A DNA stretch of 49,130 nt from positions 1 through 49,130 of the forward strand of contig JAEYOY010000080.1 of assembly GCA_023411215.1 (NCBI GenBank), written 5' to 3'. Below the pieces are notes generated by a model. The model saw nothing but the letters and a program-made list of their open reading frames with translations. It was not told the DNA's origin and ran no database searches. The position numbers were made by a program, and so were the translations under genes. Positions 33,967 through 42,730 of the stretch are shown one piece after another (positions within the stretch are counted from its first letter, which is position 1; each line of letters starts with the position of its first letter). The DNA comes from Bacillota bacterium (GTDB lineage Bacteria > Bacillota > Clostridia > Lachnospirales > Lachnospiraceae).

Positions 33967-34689
33967 CTAATAGCCTTTTCCTATACATAAAACAATAAAA
34001 TACACTTCATCTATTCCATGGGATTTCAATAAATTTGAGCAGGCTTCCACTGTACTGCCTGTTGTATAAATATCATCCACAAGTAAAACTTTTTTGATTG
34101 AAGATAATCCGGTATTCAAATATTGTTCATTTACCGCAAAGGCTTCCGAAAGATTCTTCATTCGTTCTTTATCACTTAACTTTTTCTGCGGTAAGGTCTT
34201 TTTATTTCGGACCAGTAATTTTGTCAATACCGGTAACTGAAGCTCCTTGCCAATCCCATTCGCTAATAGCTCCGCTTGATTATAACCCCTCTCAAGATAC
34301 TTACTTCGATGGATTGGAACCGGTACAATTACATCCAAGGCCAGCTTAAGAAGCGCCGCCTTATAAAGTCGGAGTATTTCATGAATATAGAACTTGCTGT
34401 ATTCCTTCTTACTGTGATATTTATAAGCAGCAATGGAATTCCTCATTATATCATCATATACCCAGACAGCAAAGCCTCTCTCATAATGGAATTTCTTACG
34501 TTCACAGTCGTTACAATATTCCTTTTCTTCCTCCTCAATTGGCTTGCTGCAGCGTTTACACCTGGGTTCGCCAATATAGACCAGCTTCTCTTTACATCCC
34601 TTACAGATCATCTGATCCTTAGGAATTACTATTTCACCACAGGCAGGGCACCTTACCGGATAAAGCAAATCAAGTAATGTCTGAAACAA
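33967..34689 (-). CDS. comFC: ComFC-type phosphoribosyltransferase-like protein
   Basis: ComFC is needed for DNA uptake in competent Firmicutes, probably in processing incoming DNA, and is widespread in non-competent species too. The 240-residue protein has two four-cysteine zinc fingers at the N terminus (CPACGE...CKGC and CKRC...CNDC) and the PRPP-binding motif VLLVDDIYTTGST near residue 205. The start is a TTG (34687-34689) with a GAGGAAA site. It lies 17 bases behind the nucleotidyltransferase and 11 bases before yvyF. No comFA is seen, so natural competence cannot be claimed. Confidence 0.92.
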   Translation of the reverse strand: MFQTLLDLLYPVRCPACGEIVIPKDQMICKGCKEKLVYIGEPRCKRCSKPIEEEEKEYCNDCERKKFHYERGFAVWVYDDIMRNSIAAYKYHSKKEYSKFYIHEILRLYKAALLKLALDVIVPVPIHRSKYLERGYNQAELLANGIGKELQLPVLTKLLVRNKKTLPQKKLSDKERMKNLSEAFAVNEQYLNTGLSSIKKVLLVDDIYTTGSTVEACSNLLKSHGIDEVYFIVLCIGKGY

Positions 34690-34706
34690 GACCGTTTCCT
34701 CTTCTC

Positions 34707-35618
34707 TTATGGGAATAGCTTAACAGGGTACTCTCCCTTATCAATAAGTCCACGAATGGACTTGACTACGGCTTCTTTATCTTCTTTATAGGTTACTCCA
34801 AACCAGCGGTCCGAGGTCTTTAACACAATGACCTCTGCTTTATTCTCCTTTACCAGCTCACCAACCTTGGTAGGAAGCAGATATTCCTTCTTCAGCTCTT
34901 TATCGCTAAGATTGGATAGAAAGTCTGTAAAGCCAGTCTCAAGGGAAACAAATAAACTCGGCTTGAAGCCCCACATATTCATAGAAACGATACTATCCAG
35001 ATCTATCGTAATATCCTCACCGTCAGCATTTTTCGCATTGGCATGATCTCCTGCAGGAACTATTCCTGAGGTCTCAACAATATCAACCAACCTATTTTGT
35101 TCGTTTGCCTTACTTACACCTCTGGTAACTGCGCCGTTTTCACTCAAGGTATTACCCAATATAAAGCCTGCCATACAATATTGATTTTCATGGTAGGATT
35201 GATCATTTAAGAATTGATATACTATTCGGAAAGCCTCCTTGCCATAATAATCATCTGCATTGATTACGGCAAAGGGTTCCCCTACGATATCCTTGCAGCA
35301 TAGAACAGCTTGTCCGGTCCCCCATGGCTTTGTGCGTTCTTCAGGCTTATGAAAACCTTCTGGCAGAGCATCCAATTCCTGAAAAACATATTCCACCTTA
35401 ATGAGCTTCTCAATTCGGTTACCGATGATTTCTCTAAAGTCCTTCTCAAGATCTCTGCGTATTATAAAAACAACTTTATTAAACCCCGCTTTCATTGCAT
35501 CATAGATCGAGTAATCCATAATAATCTCACCACTAGGGCCAACGGGTTCTAATTGCTTAATTCCTCCATATCTGCTCCCCATACCTGCTGCCATAATAAC
35601 CAATGTTGTGTCAGCCAA
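34707..35618 (-). CDS. sugar-nucleotide-type nucleotidyltransferase
   Basis: The 303-residue protein has the nucleotidyltransferase signature IMAAGMGSRYGGIKQL (residues 8-23), then PVGPSGEIIMDYSIYDAM, and the metal-binding aspartates in INADDYYG near residue 118. This is the fold of sugar-1-phosphate nucleotidyltransferases, but the PVGPSGE segment departs from the usual PV.GKPL pattern, as in a group of uncharacterised homologues in Clostridia. The start is a TTG (35616-35618) behind GGAGG. The substrate is unknown. It lies between recD2 and comFC. Confidence 0.88.
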   Translation of the reverse strand: MADTTLVIMAAGMGSRYGGIKQLEPVGPSGEIIMDYSIYDAMKAGFNKVVFIIRRDLEKDFREIIGNRIEKLIKVEYVFQELDALPEGFHKPEERTKPWGTGQAVLCCKDIVGEPFAVINADDYYGKEAFRIVYQFLNDQSYHENQYCMAGFILGNTLSENGAVTRGVSKANEQNRLVDIVETSGIVPAGDHANAKNADGEDITIDLDSIVSMNMWGFKPSLFVSLETGFTDFLSNLSDKELKKEYLLPTKVGELVKENKAEVIVLKTSDRWFGVTYKEDKEAVVKSIRGLIDKGEYPVKLFP

Positions 35619-35799
35619 TGCAATCGCCTCCTATACTAAATTTATTTTTCTTGTCTTATTCATTAAAATTATTATATCTTATTTACCAAAATATTGCACT
35701 ACAAAATTATTGCAAACTGCCTTTTAACAGATCCCGGGTATTGTTCAAGAAGGAGAATTTCTGTGTTGCTATTATGTTGTACTACTTGGCAAAAGATAT

Positions 35800-35877
35800 T
35801 CATAAAGTGACTGTTTCAAAACGTGCTTACATATCTTTCCCTAAGCTGATTCGCATATTACGAAACAGTCACTTTAT
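35800..35877 (-). repeat. inverted repeat across the recD2 stop codon
   Basis: ATAAAGTGACTGTTTC (35802-35817) and GAAACAGTCACTTTAT (35861-35876) are perfect 16-base inverted repeats around about 43 bases. The right arm includes the recD2 TAA (35874-35876). On the minus strand the second arm ends in ACTTTATGAATA. It could act as a terminator or an mRNA end, or be the scar of an inserted element. Confidence 0.65.
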
Positions 35878-38090
35878 CCAATTTCTTTGATTCTGTCACA
35901 CAGCCCCGAATATCGGTTTTGTTCATTCTTATTATTAATCATGAATTGAAGCATTGTATCACTACCCACAATAGTCACACAGTTCTTTGCCCTAGTAACT
36001 GCGGTATATAAAAGATTTCGGTTAAATAGGAGCTTAGGACCATCTAAGATAGGCAGGATAACGGCGGGATACTCACTACCTTGGGATTTATGGATTGTAA
36101 CTGCGTAAGCAAGTTCGATTTCTTCCAGCTGAGTAAAACTATAATCTACGAGACGGTTATCATCGAATTCCACCAACATATGCTCCGAAAAGAGATTAAT
36201 TTCCTTAATTTCACCACAATCACCGTTGAACACTCCTGTTCCGGTTTGCGTTGCTATGCCAAAGCCATTCTTAATCTCCCAGGTGATCTGATAATTATTC
36301 TTGATCTGCATAACCTTATCACCTTCCCGAAAGATTGTCTCGTGATACTCCTTCTCCCTCTTGTCCTTGGTGGGGGGATTCAGAGCCTGTTGGAGAATCT
36401 GGTTCAAGCGTTCCACTCCCAATTCTCCTTTTCGCATCGGGGTTAATACCTGAATATCAAAGGGCGTAGCATTAACATATTTAGGCAGCTTATTCTTAAT
36501 CAGGTTGATCATAACGGCTGCAATAACATTGGCTTCTTCTCGTTTCAGGAAGAAGAAATCCCGACTCTTATTATCTAGCTTGATATTCTCCCCATCATTA
36601 ATTTTATGTGCATTTATAATAATATCGCTATCCGCTGCCTGACGGAAGATCTTCGATAACTTCACCACATTGAAGCTGTGAGAATCTATAATATCTTTTA
36701 ATATATTACCAGGTCCTACACTGGGCAGCTGATTCACATCACCAACCAGTATCAACCTTGTTCCTACGGATATTGCTTTAAGCAATGCATGCATAAGGCC
36801 GATATCCACCATAGACATCTCATCGATAATTAACACATCGGTTTCAAGCGGATTTAACTCATTACGTTCAAAGTTAAACCTGTTTTCCTGCTCAGAGGTC
36901 ATCTTGGATAGCTCAAGAAGACGATGAATCGTTTTTGCTTCATAGCCTGTTGTTTCGGTCATTCTCTTTGCTGCTCGTCCCGTTGGTGCCGCCAGTAGAA
37001 TATCCAGCCCCTCTGACTCAAAAAATTTAATAATCGCGTTAATTGTTGTAGTCTTTCCGGTACCCGGACCACCCGTAATTACCAGAAAACCATTGCTGGC
37101 TGCTTCCGCCACAGCAATTCTCTGCTGCTCCTCCAGCTCTATCTTAAATTGCTCTTCGATTGCCTTGACTCTTCTTCGCACATTATTAGATTGAACATCA
37201 TAGCGGATATTCAAGTCATGAAGCATTCTTGCTATATTCAACTCCATATAATAATAAACAGCCGAATAGATATGCTTATCATCTCCAACATCCCGGATTA
37301 TAATCTTCTTCTCCAATGTCAGGGTAGTAAGTTGTCTTCGAATTGCTTCCTCCTCTGCCACCAGTAATGCTTTCGCCCTTTGTAGCATATCGTATTCCGG
37401 AAGATATACATGTCCATCCGTGCTTGCCTGAAGCAGCGTATACATAATTCCTGCCTTAATACGATAATCCGAGTCATTACCAATCCCTATTCTTCTTGCA
37501 ATATCATCGGCGGTCTTAAATCCGACACCGGAGATATCCTCTGCGAGACGATAGGGATTCTCCTTTAGAATATCATACATCCTCTGTCCATACTCCGTAT
37601 AAATCTTAACCGCAAGGTTACCTGAGATATTATATTGCTGAAGAAACAGCATGGCGCTTCGCATATCTCTCTTCTCTTCAAACTGACAATAGATTTCCCT
37701 GGCCATTCGGGTACTGATGCCTTTTATTTCAGCCAGTCGTTCCGACTCTTCTTCAATAATCCGGAAGGTATCCTCCTTAAAGCGCTTCACGATTCTTCCG
37801 GCTAATGCTTCACCAATTCCCTTAATTGCACCAGAACAGAGATAACGCTCAATGGAAAACAGATCCTCCGGCTCTTTAAGATCGTAGGACTCAATAATGA
37901 ATTGCTGCCCATAAACGGGATGATCGGTATAATCACCCATTAACTGCATAAATTCACCCTCACCGATAAAAGGAAAGGTACCGACGCAGGTCAGATCATC
38001 CTCCTCTGAACGTAGACTAAATACGGTATATCCATTTTCATCATTGCGAAATATGATACGCGCAATATATCCCTCTACAATCTCTGACAT
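35874..38090 (-). CDS. recD2: RecD2-type DNA helicase
   Basis: RecD2 is a 5'-3' helicase of superfamily 1B linked to DNA repair and fork processing, without RecBC. The 738-residue protein has the N-terminal OB domain (about residues 1-80), helix-hairpin-helix units (about 90-200), Walker A (ITGGPGTGKTTTINAI, near residue 340), Walker B (DVLIIDEMSMVD), the QLPSVGPGNIL motif and the C-terminal AVTIHKSQGSEYP and YTAVTRAK motifs. The ATG at 38090 follows GGAGG at 5 bases. It is between the flagellar rod genes and the nucleotidyltransferase. Confidence 0.95.
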   Translation of the reverse strand: MSEIVEGYIARIIFRNDENGYTVFSLRSEEDDLTCVGTFPFIGEGEFMQLMGDYTDHPVYGQQFIIESYDLKEPEDLFSIERYLCSGAIKGIGEALAGRIVKRFKEDTFRIIEEESERLAEIKGISTRMAREIYCQFEEKRDMRSAMLFLQQYNISGNLAVKIYTEYGQRMYDILKENPYRLAEDISGVGFKTADDIARRIGIGNDSDYRIKAGIMYTLLQASTDGHVYLPEYDMLQRAKALLVAEEEAIRRQLTTLTLEKKIIIRDVGDDKHIYSAVYYYMELNIARMLHDLNIRYDVQSNNVRRRVKAIEEQFKIELEEQQRIAVAEAASNGFLVITGGPGTGKTTTINAIIKFFESEGLDILLAAPTGRAAKRMTETTGYEAKTIHRLLELSKMTSEQENRFNFERNELNPLETDVLIIDEMSMVDIGLMHALLKAISVGTRLILVGDVNQLPSVGPGNILKDIIDSHSFNVVKLSKIFRQAADSDIIINAHKINDGENIKLDNKSRDFFFLKREEANVIAAVMINLIKNKLPKYVNATPFDIQVLTPMRKGELGVERLNQILQQALNPPTKDKREKEYHETIFREGDKVMQIKNNYQITWEIKNGFGIATQTGTGVFNGDCGEIKEINLFSEHMLVEFDDNRLVDYSFTQLEEIELAYAVTIHKSQGSEYPAVILPILDGPKLLFNRNLLYTAVTRAKNCVTIVGSDTMLQFMINNKNEQNRYSGLCDRIKEIG

Positions 38091-38109
38091 CACTGCCTCC
38101 TATAAAGAA

Positions 38110-38162
38110 AATGTCATCTCAACTGCATCCCTATGTTTCGGATTTCAGTATGAAATGACATG
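38110..38162 (-). terminator. possible terminator before recD2
   Basis: ATGTCATCTCA (38110-38120) and TGAAATGACAT (about 38151-38161) pair with one mismatch around a long loop. On the minus strand ATTTTCTTT follows. It may separate recD2 from the flagellar genes. Confidence 0.4.
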
Positions 38163-38231
38163 ATCAGTCTTATTCATATCTTACTATTTATGTAGCCGCT
38201 ATTTCGACTGTGTATCCGCTTACCTATGCCA

Positions 38232-38567
38232 TTATGAATTACGCTTCATGGATTCGTAAAGCAGCTGTGCGATACCAATGCTGCCATTCTCGGAAGCATT
38301 CTTCGCATACTCCTCATATAGCTTATCGCCAAATTGAGCAAGGTAATCATTCTCCTCTTCCTCATCCTTAATAATCGTCTTCTCCATCCCCTTAAACACC
38401 TGCTCAAGCAGATAGGATTCAAAGGACTTGCAAGCTTCCATCAACTCTTCATCCGTAGCATTATCGCTATTCTTTAAAGTTTCTTCGATTTCGGAAGTCT
38501 TAGAGGCCCTAGATAGATAATTGGACGATATGGAATTGATTGAGTTGGTTCCAACTGACAAACTCAT
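38232..38567 (-). CDS. flagellar rod-binding protein (FlgJ N-terminal type)
   Basis: The 111-residue protein matches the rod-binding domain of FlgJ, with the core EELMEACKSFESYLLEQVFKGMEKTI (in part), then YLAQFGDKLYEEYAKNASE and the final GIAQLLYESM. It lacks the peptidoglycan hydrolase half found in Gram-negative FlgJ, as is common in Firmicutes. It probably helps to assemble the flagellar rod outside the membrane. The ATG follows GGAGA. It lies 46 bases behind flhP. Confidence 0.9.
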   Translation of the reverse strand: MSLSVGTNSINSISSNYLSRASKTSEIEETLKNSDNATDEELMEACKSFESYLLEQVFKGMEKTIIKDEEEENDYLAQFGDKLYEEYAKNASENGSIGIAQLLYESMKRNS

Positions 38568-38613
38568 AATATCTCCTATTCCCGGGTATCAATGACATAC
38601 CCAACTAAACAGA

Positions 38614-39426
38614 TTAACGCAGATTATTTGCTTGCTGAAGCATCTCATCCGAAGCCGTGATTATTTTAGAATTCATCTCATATGCTCGCTGAGCAACAAT
38701 CAGGTTAACCATCTCATCAACTGCCTGTACATTGGAGCTCTCCAGATAACCTTGACGAATTCTGCTCTGCGTCAAGGACATATCCGTTGCTTCCAGTCGT
38801 GCCGTACCGGAGGCTGCAGTCTCCTTAAGAAGGCTGTTAGAACCTTTATCCAATCCGGAGGGATTATTAAACTGTGCAACTCCAATCTTGATTCCGATCG
38901 GTACAGCTGATCCTGATTCATCCGGATAGCATAGCTCTCCCTGATCATTAATCGTAATCTCTGTGGCAGTATATTGCTCTTCTATCACGATGGGCTGCAT
39001 TTCGGTATCTAATACCGGGTTACCATCTGAATTTGCAAGGGTTACTCCGTTAGGGCCGACTGTCAGGAGAAAGGAACCATTTCTGGTATAGGCCGTTCCA
39101 CCATCCTGTGTCTGAACCATGAAGAAACCACTTCCCTCTAAGGCAAGGTCAAAATCATTCCCAGTCTCGGTTAAAGTCCCTTGCGTATACTGTGAGGTAA
39201 TCGCAGAATTACGAACTCCCAGTCCTACTTGAATACCGTAAGGCTTTGCCTCCCCGTTATTATCATTGGATTGTTCCTGTATCGTCTGATATAATAAGGA
39301 TTTAAACTCTGCGGCTTCCTTCTTATACCCGGTGGTATTAATATTCGCTAAGTTATTGGAAATCGTGTCCACATTAGTTTGCTGTGAAATCATACCGGAT
39401 GCTGCTGTCCACAAGGATCTCATCAT
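38614..39426 (-). CDS. flhP: flagellar rod/hook-basal body protein FlhP (FlgG-like)
   Basis: The 270-residue protein belongs to the FlgG family of distal rod proteins. It starts MMRSLWTAASGMISQQTNVDTISNNLANINTTGYK (in part), has the central DFDLALEGSGFFMV motif, and ends with the SNVQAVDEMVNLIVAQRAYEMNSKII helix typical of rod and hook proteins. It follows mbl and flhO, as in Bacillus subtilis mbl-flhO-flhP. The ATG at 39426 follows GGAGG at 7 bases; the upstream TTG is not used. Separate from flhO by a family B element. Confidence 0.93.
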   Translation of the reverse strand: MMRSLWTAASGMISQQTNVDTISNNLANINTTGYKKEAAEFKSLLYQTIQEQSNDNNGEAKPYGIQVGLGVRNSAITSQYTQGTLTETGNDFDLALEGSGFFMVQTQDGGTAYTRNGSFLLTVGPNGVTLANSDGNPVLDTEMQPIVIEEQYTATEITINDQGELCYPDESGSAVPIGIKIGVAQFNNPSGLDKGSNSLLKETAASGTARLEATDMSLTQSRIRQGYLESSNVQAVDEMVNLIVAQRAYEMNSKIITASDEMLQQANNLR

Positions 39427-39518
39427 ATGCAATTCCTCCCATTATTGTCTCTGTGAATTAATATTTTAATTAATTCGCACTATACCAACATGCTGTATCT
39501 TCGATGCAGCCCAAAACC

Positions 39519-39592
39519 CGGAAGAACAAGGAGTTCGCACCTCTGTGCGGACTTCGTAGTTCTAACTGTGTGAATTGCTTTTTAATTCACAC
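39519..39592 (-). repeat. family B composite hairpin, copy 2
   Basis: Hairpin 1 (AATTCACAC at 39584-39592 with GTGTGAATT at 39568-39576) starts on the last base of the flhO stop codon. Hairpin 2 follows (GAAGAAC at 39521 and GTTCT at 39559). An additional GTGAATTAAT / ATTAATTCGCAC pair lies at 39452-39480. Confidence 0.7.
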
Positions 39593-40365
39593 TATACTCT
39601 ACCAACAGAATTTGCTGCAAGATCCAATGTACCATCAATTGATTTTATAATCTTCTGATTTGCTTCATAGGCTCTGGTTATGGTAATCATCTCAACCATC
39701 TCGGAAACTACATTAACATTGGACTGCTCTGTAAAGCCTTGTCTTATCAGGGAATTCGAGTCGACCTCAGTCGCTCCCTCCAATGCTCGATATCTTGTTT
39801 CGCCTTGTTTGGTTAAGTAATCATAGTCTTCAAAATCTACGATCTGAAGTGTGTCAACATATACTCCGTCTGCATATATTCCGCCGGTTGTATCAATTAC
39901 AACTGCAGCCGCATCGGTAGGTATCTGTATCTCACCGCCTTCTCCCATTAAGTGATTTCCCTCTTCGTCCACGATGTAACCGTCCTTGGTCATGGTAAAT
40001 GAACCATTTCGTGTGTACTCTGTACTCACATTTCCTGCTTTGTCCGTTACTGATAAGGCAAAGAAGCCCTTTCCCTCAATTGCTAAATCATAAGTTTTCG
40101 ATGACTGACGAAGCGAACCTTGTCCGTAGTCGGTATATACTTCACCCAGCTTTACGCCTAGGCTCATATTACCAATAGGTCGGTCATTATATGCCTCCGA
40201 AGCGTCCTTGATCTTAATAGTCAGCATCTCATCAAAGGCCTGACTTGTCACACTTTCTTCCTTATAACCGACAGTAGCCGAATTTGCAAGATTGTTTGCG
40301 ATGATATCCAGCCTTTTTTGCTCGTTCGCCATCCCGGTATAAGCTGTATATAATCCTCTTACCAT
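39592..40365 (-). CDS. flhO: flagellar rod/hook-basal body protein FlhO (FlgF-like)
   Basis: The 257-residue protein is the FlgF-type partner of FlhP. It shows the N-terminal IANNLANSATVGYKEE motif, the central YDLAIEGKGFFAL segment, and the C-terminal QSNVNVVSEMVEMITITRAYEANQKII helix. These proteins are exported through the flagellar type III apparatus and build the proximal rod. The ATG at 40365 follows AGAGG at 8 bases. It lies between mbl and flhP, with family B elements on both sides. Confidence 0.92.
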   Translation of the reverse strand: MVRGLYTAYTGMANEQKRLDIIANNLANSATVGYKEESVTSQAFDEMLTIKIKDASEAYNDRPIGNMSLGVKLGEVYTDYGQGSLRQSSKTYDLAIEGKGFFALSVTDKAGNVSTEYTRNGSFTMTKDGYIVDEEGNHLMGEGGEIQIPTDAAAVVIDTTGGIYADGVYVDTLQIVDFEDYDYLTKQGETRYRALEGATEVDSNSLIRQGFTEQSNVNVVSEMVEMITITRAYEANQKIIKSIDGTLDLAANSVGRV

Positions 40366-40473
40366 ACCATTAACCTCTTTCCTGCAATCTCAAAAAAACA
40401 ATAGTGTCCTATTAAATACCACGCGCCAATTGTATTTTCTGTACTTTGGCTACGCAAGCTCTTTTATCACAAC

Positions 40474-40551
40474 CCGGAAGAACAAGGAGTGCGCACCTCT
40501 GTGCGAACTTCGCGTTCTTCCCATGTTAATTAGCTTTCAGCTAATTAACAT
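40474..40551 (-). repeat. family B composite hairpin, copy 3
   Basis: Hairpin 1 (arms 40539-40551 and 40523-40535, 13 of 13 pairs) starts on the last base of the mbl stop codon. Hairpin 2 (GGAAGAAC at 40476-40483 and GTTCTTCC at 40514-40521) surrounds the TGCGCACCTCTGTGCGAAC core shared with the other copies. Confidence 0.75.
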
Positions 40552-41540
40552 TAGTCTCTTTTTCCTGCCAAGAATTCTACGAATTTACCGGTTCCGATAG
40601 CAACTGCCGTCATAGGATCTTCTGCGGTCATCGTTGTTATGCCGGTCTTCTCTTCTATCAATTCTTCCAGTCCGTATAACAAGCAACCACCACCGGTTAA
40701 TACAATTCCTCTGTCAGCGATATCTGCTGCAAGTTCCGGAGGAGTCTTTTCAAGAACGCTATGAACTGCTTCTACGATTTGGGAGGTAGTTTCCTTTAAC
40801 GCTTCCTCTGTCTCTTCGGAGGTAACAGCGATAGTCTTTGGAAGACCGGTTACCAGATTACGTCCTCTAACCTCCATAGATACGGATTCCGGTCTACGGA
40901 ATGCAGAGCCGATTTTTATCTTGATATCCTCTGCGGTTCTTTCACCAATCAGAAGATTATGCTTCTTTCTCATATAACGAACAATTGCATCATCGAAGTC
41001 ATCGCCAGCAATCTTAACCGAAGTACTGACAACCGTACCTCCGAGAGAGATAACTGCAATATCGGTTGTACCACCTCCGATATCAACAATCATATTACCG
41101 CAAGGTCTGGAGATATCAATACCAGCACCAATCGCTGCCGCAATCGGCTCTTCGATAATATGCACATCTCTTGCACCTGCTGCATAGGTGGCATCCTCAA
41201 CTGCCTTCTTCTCTACCTCAGTAACCCCACTGGGTACACAGACACTGATTATCGGCTTACGGAATCTCTGTCTGCCAACAGCTTTCTGGATAAAATACTT
41301 AAGCATCTTCTCAGTAACGGTATAATCAGAAATAACACCCTGTCTTAACGGACGTACCGCTACGATATTACCGGGTGTTCTTCCAAGCATCAATCTTGCT
41401 TCCTCACCAATTGCCTTTATCTTATTGGAGTCTCTGTCAAATGCCACAACCGATGGCTCCTTCAACACAACTCCCTTACCCTTTATATAAACTAACACGC
41501 TGGCTGTACCCAAATCAATACCGATATCACTACCCAACAT
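40551..41540 (-). CDS. mbl: rod-shape protein Mbl (MreB family)
   Basis: Mbl is an actin-like protein that guides cell-wall synthesis along the cylinder. The 329-residue protein has the ATP-binding motifs of the family: GIDLGTASVLVYIKGKG at the N terminus (residues 6-22), VDIGGGTTDIAVISLGG near 155, and GIVLTGGGCLLYG near 285. It is the first gene of an mbl-flhO-flhP-type cluster, and this neighbourhood favours Mbl over MreB. The ATG follows AAAGGAG. It is probably co-transcribed with the rod genes, with family B hairpins in between. Confidence 0.94.
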   Translation of the reverse strand: MLGSDIGIDLGTASVLVYIKGKGVVLKEPSVVAFDRDSNKIKAIGEEARLMLGRTPGNIVAVRPLRQGVISDYTVTEKMLKYFIQKAVGRQRFRKPIISVCVPSGVTEVEKKAVEDATYAAGARDVHIIEEPIAAAIGAGIDISRPCGNMIVDIGGGTTDIAVISLGGTVVSTSVKIAGDDFDDAIVRYMRKKHNLLIGERTAEDIKIKIGSAFRRPESVSMEVRGRNLVTGLPKTIAVTSEETEEALKETTSQIVEAVHSVLEKTPPELAADIADRGIVLTGGGCLLYGLEELIEEKTGITTMTAEDPMTAVAIGTGKFVEFLAGKRD

Positions 41541-41861
41541 AATTAACTCCTTTCCTTTTCATGAAACCTCATGAACAAGTAACTTTCCTCTTATTATTGA
41601 TCCCGACGAATTCGAGATTATCTTGTATATTAATTCTTCTATCCTATATTTTTTTCCAATCTTCGGCAAATTAAACATATACGATTATATTATATACGCT
41701 TTTACATTATTTTTCAAAGGTTATTTTAAAAACTTTAAGTTTAATAAGTCCAAACTGTCGGTAAACAAAAGGTTGAGGAATAATTACAAATATCATATAA
41801 TAATTCTTAGCATTATAATGATAAGAAATACTTATATCACCATAATGAAAAGGAGATTTTA
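41541..41861. other. A/T-rich divergent spacer
   Basis: The spacer between mbl (minus strand) and the membrane protein (plus strand) is strongly A/T-rich. A TATAAT (41814-41819) may be a -10 for the plus-strand gene, without a clear -35. A 79-codon frame at 41623-41862 has no ribosome site and a biased composition and is not credible. Confidence 0.5.
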
Positions 41862-42374
41862 ATGAACGAAAAGACGACGATAATGAATAAGGAAATACAT
41901 GCTATTGCCTCTTATAGGGCCTTGCTGGTCAGTAAATGGTTCTTATCCCTTTTCTTACTGATCATAGGACTCTATCTGGGAATTCGCAGATTTCCTGCAT
42001 CACCACTATATATTTTATTATTTCTGAACGCCCTTCCTATCATATTTACCTTTGCGGCAAAGGATTATTACAAGAAAGAACAAAACAAGTTACTGAAGAA
42101 TTTAGTTGAAGAGAATTCTTTTTTACTTGGAACCCTTAAATCAAAATATAAATATACGAAGCTAGCCTACGCTTCCAATTCAATCTCATATCTTATCGCA
42201 ATTGCCTTGATAGGCTTGTGGCAATACAGCTACAATACACATTATTATGTTCCTGGTTATCTAAGGAACCTTCCGGTTCTTATCCTCGCCTCCGGCCTCG
42301 CAGTAAGACTTGTTGGGGTTCTATTCTATCCGTTGAAATTTCGTTATGATCTCTCTCATAATAAAGTCCGATAA
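41862..42374 (+). CDS. small membrane protein, unknown function
   Basis: I do not recognise a family. The 170-residue protein has four hydrophobic segments: about residues 22-42, 45-65, 105-125 and 138-158. A charged, lysine-rich loop lies between segments 2 and 3 (about 66-100). The ATG follows AAGGAG at 8 bases, so it is a credible gene. It lies alone and divergent from mbl, with a palindrome behind it that could terminate it. No motif suggests transport or catalysis. Confidence 0.75.
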   Translation: MNEKTTIMNKEIHAIASYRALLVSKWFLSLFLLIIGLYLGIRRFPASPLYILLFLNALPIIFTFAAKDYYKKEQNKLLKNLVEENSFLLGTLKSKYKYTKLAYASNSISYLIAIALIGLWQYSYNTHYYVPGYLRNLPVLILASGLAVRLVGVLFYPLKFRYDLSHNKVR

Positions 42375-42492
42375 TCCATAGTCACATATATATATCGGCA
42401 TTTTTTCATAGAAGTATAACCTTCTTATAACATTATTATATTGAATCGAGTGTCAAGAGCCATACAAATAACATACACCTCGTCAATTCTGG

Positions 42493-42524
42493 ACAAGATG
42501 AAACAGTTTACTGTTTCATCTTGT
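42493..42524. terminator. perfect 14-bp palindromic hairpin, probable terminator
   Basis: ACAAGATGAAACAG (42493-42506) and CTGTTTCATCTTGT (42511-42524) pair perfectly around TTTA. It lies 119 bases after the membrane-protein gene. The T runs are poor. Confidence 0.55.
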
Positions 42525-42555
42525 ATCTATAATTACTTCGTACTTAAACGAAATA

Positions 42556-42642
42556 CAGAATATAGTTCGATGCGCAACTGTATGAAGTCATCACTACGTA
42601 CTTCATCTAAGCGAGAGCCTGTTGCGAATGAACTATGTTCTG
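42556..42642. repeat. 87-bp branched hairpin element
   Basis: CAGAATATAGTTC (42556-42568) pairs with GAACTATGTTCTG (42630-42642) with one G-T pair. Inside it CGCAAC (42573-42578) pairs with GTTGCG (42621-42626), and ATGAAGT (42582-42588) with ACTTCAT (42600-42606). It does not match family A or B. Confidence 0.6.
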
Positions 42643-42730
42643 CATCATGTGATTTACATATCAAATCGTATACATTGACAATATATCATATTAAAGGCTT
42701 TTGACACTCCAATCTTATACTTATAACCTA

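Noticed and set aside
41623..41862. 79-codon plus-strand frame
   Set aside because: Its composition is that of A/T-rich spacer DNA, it has no ribosome site, and it ends where the next gene begins.
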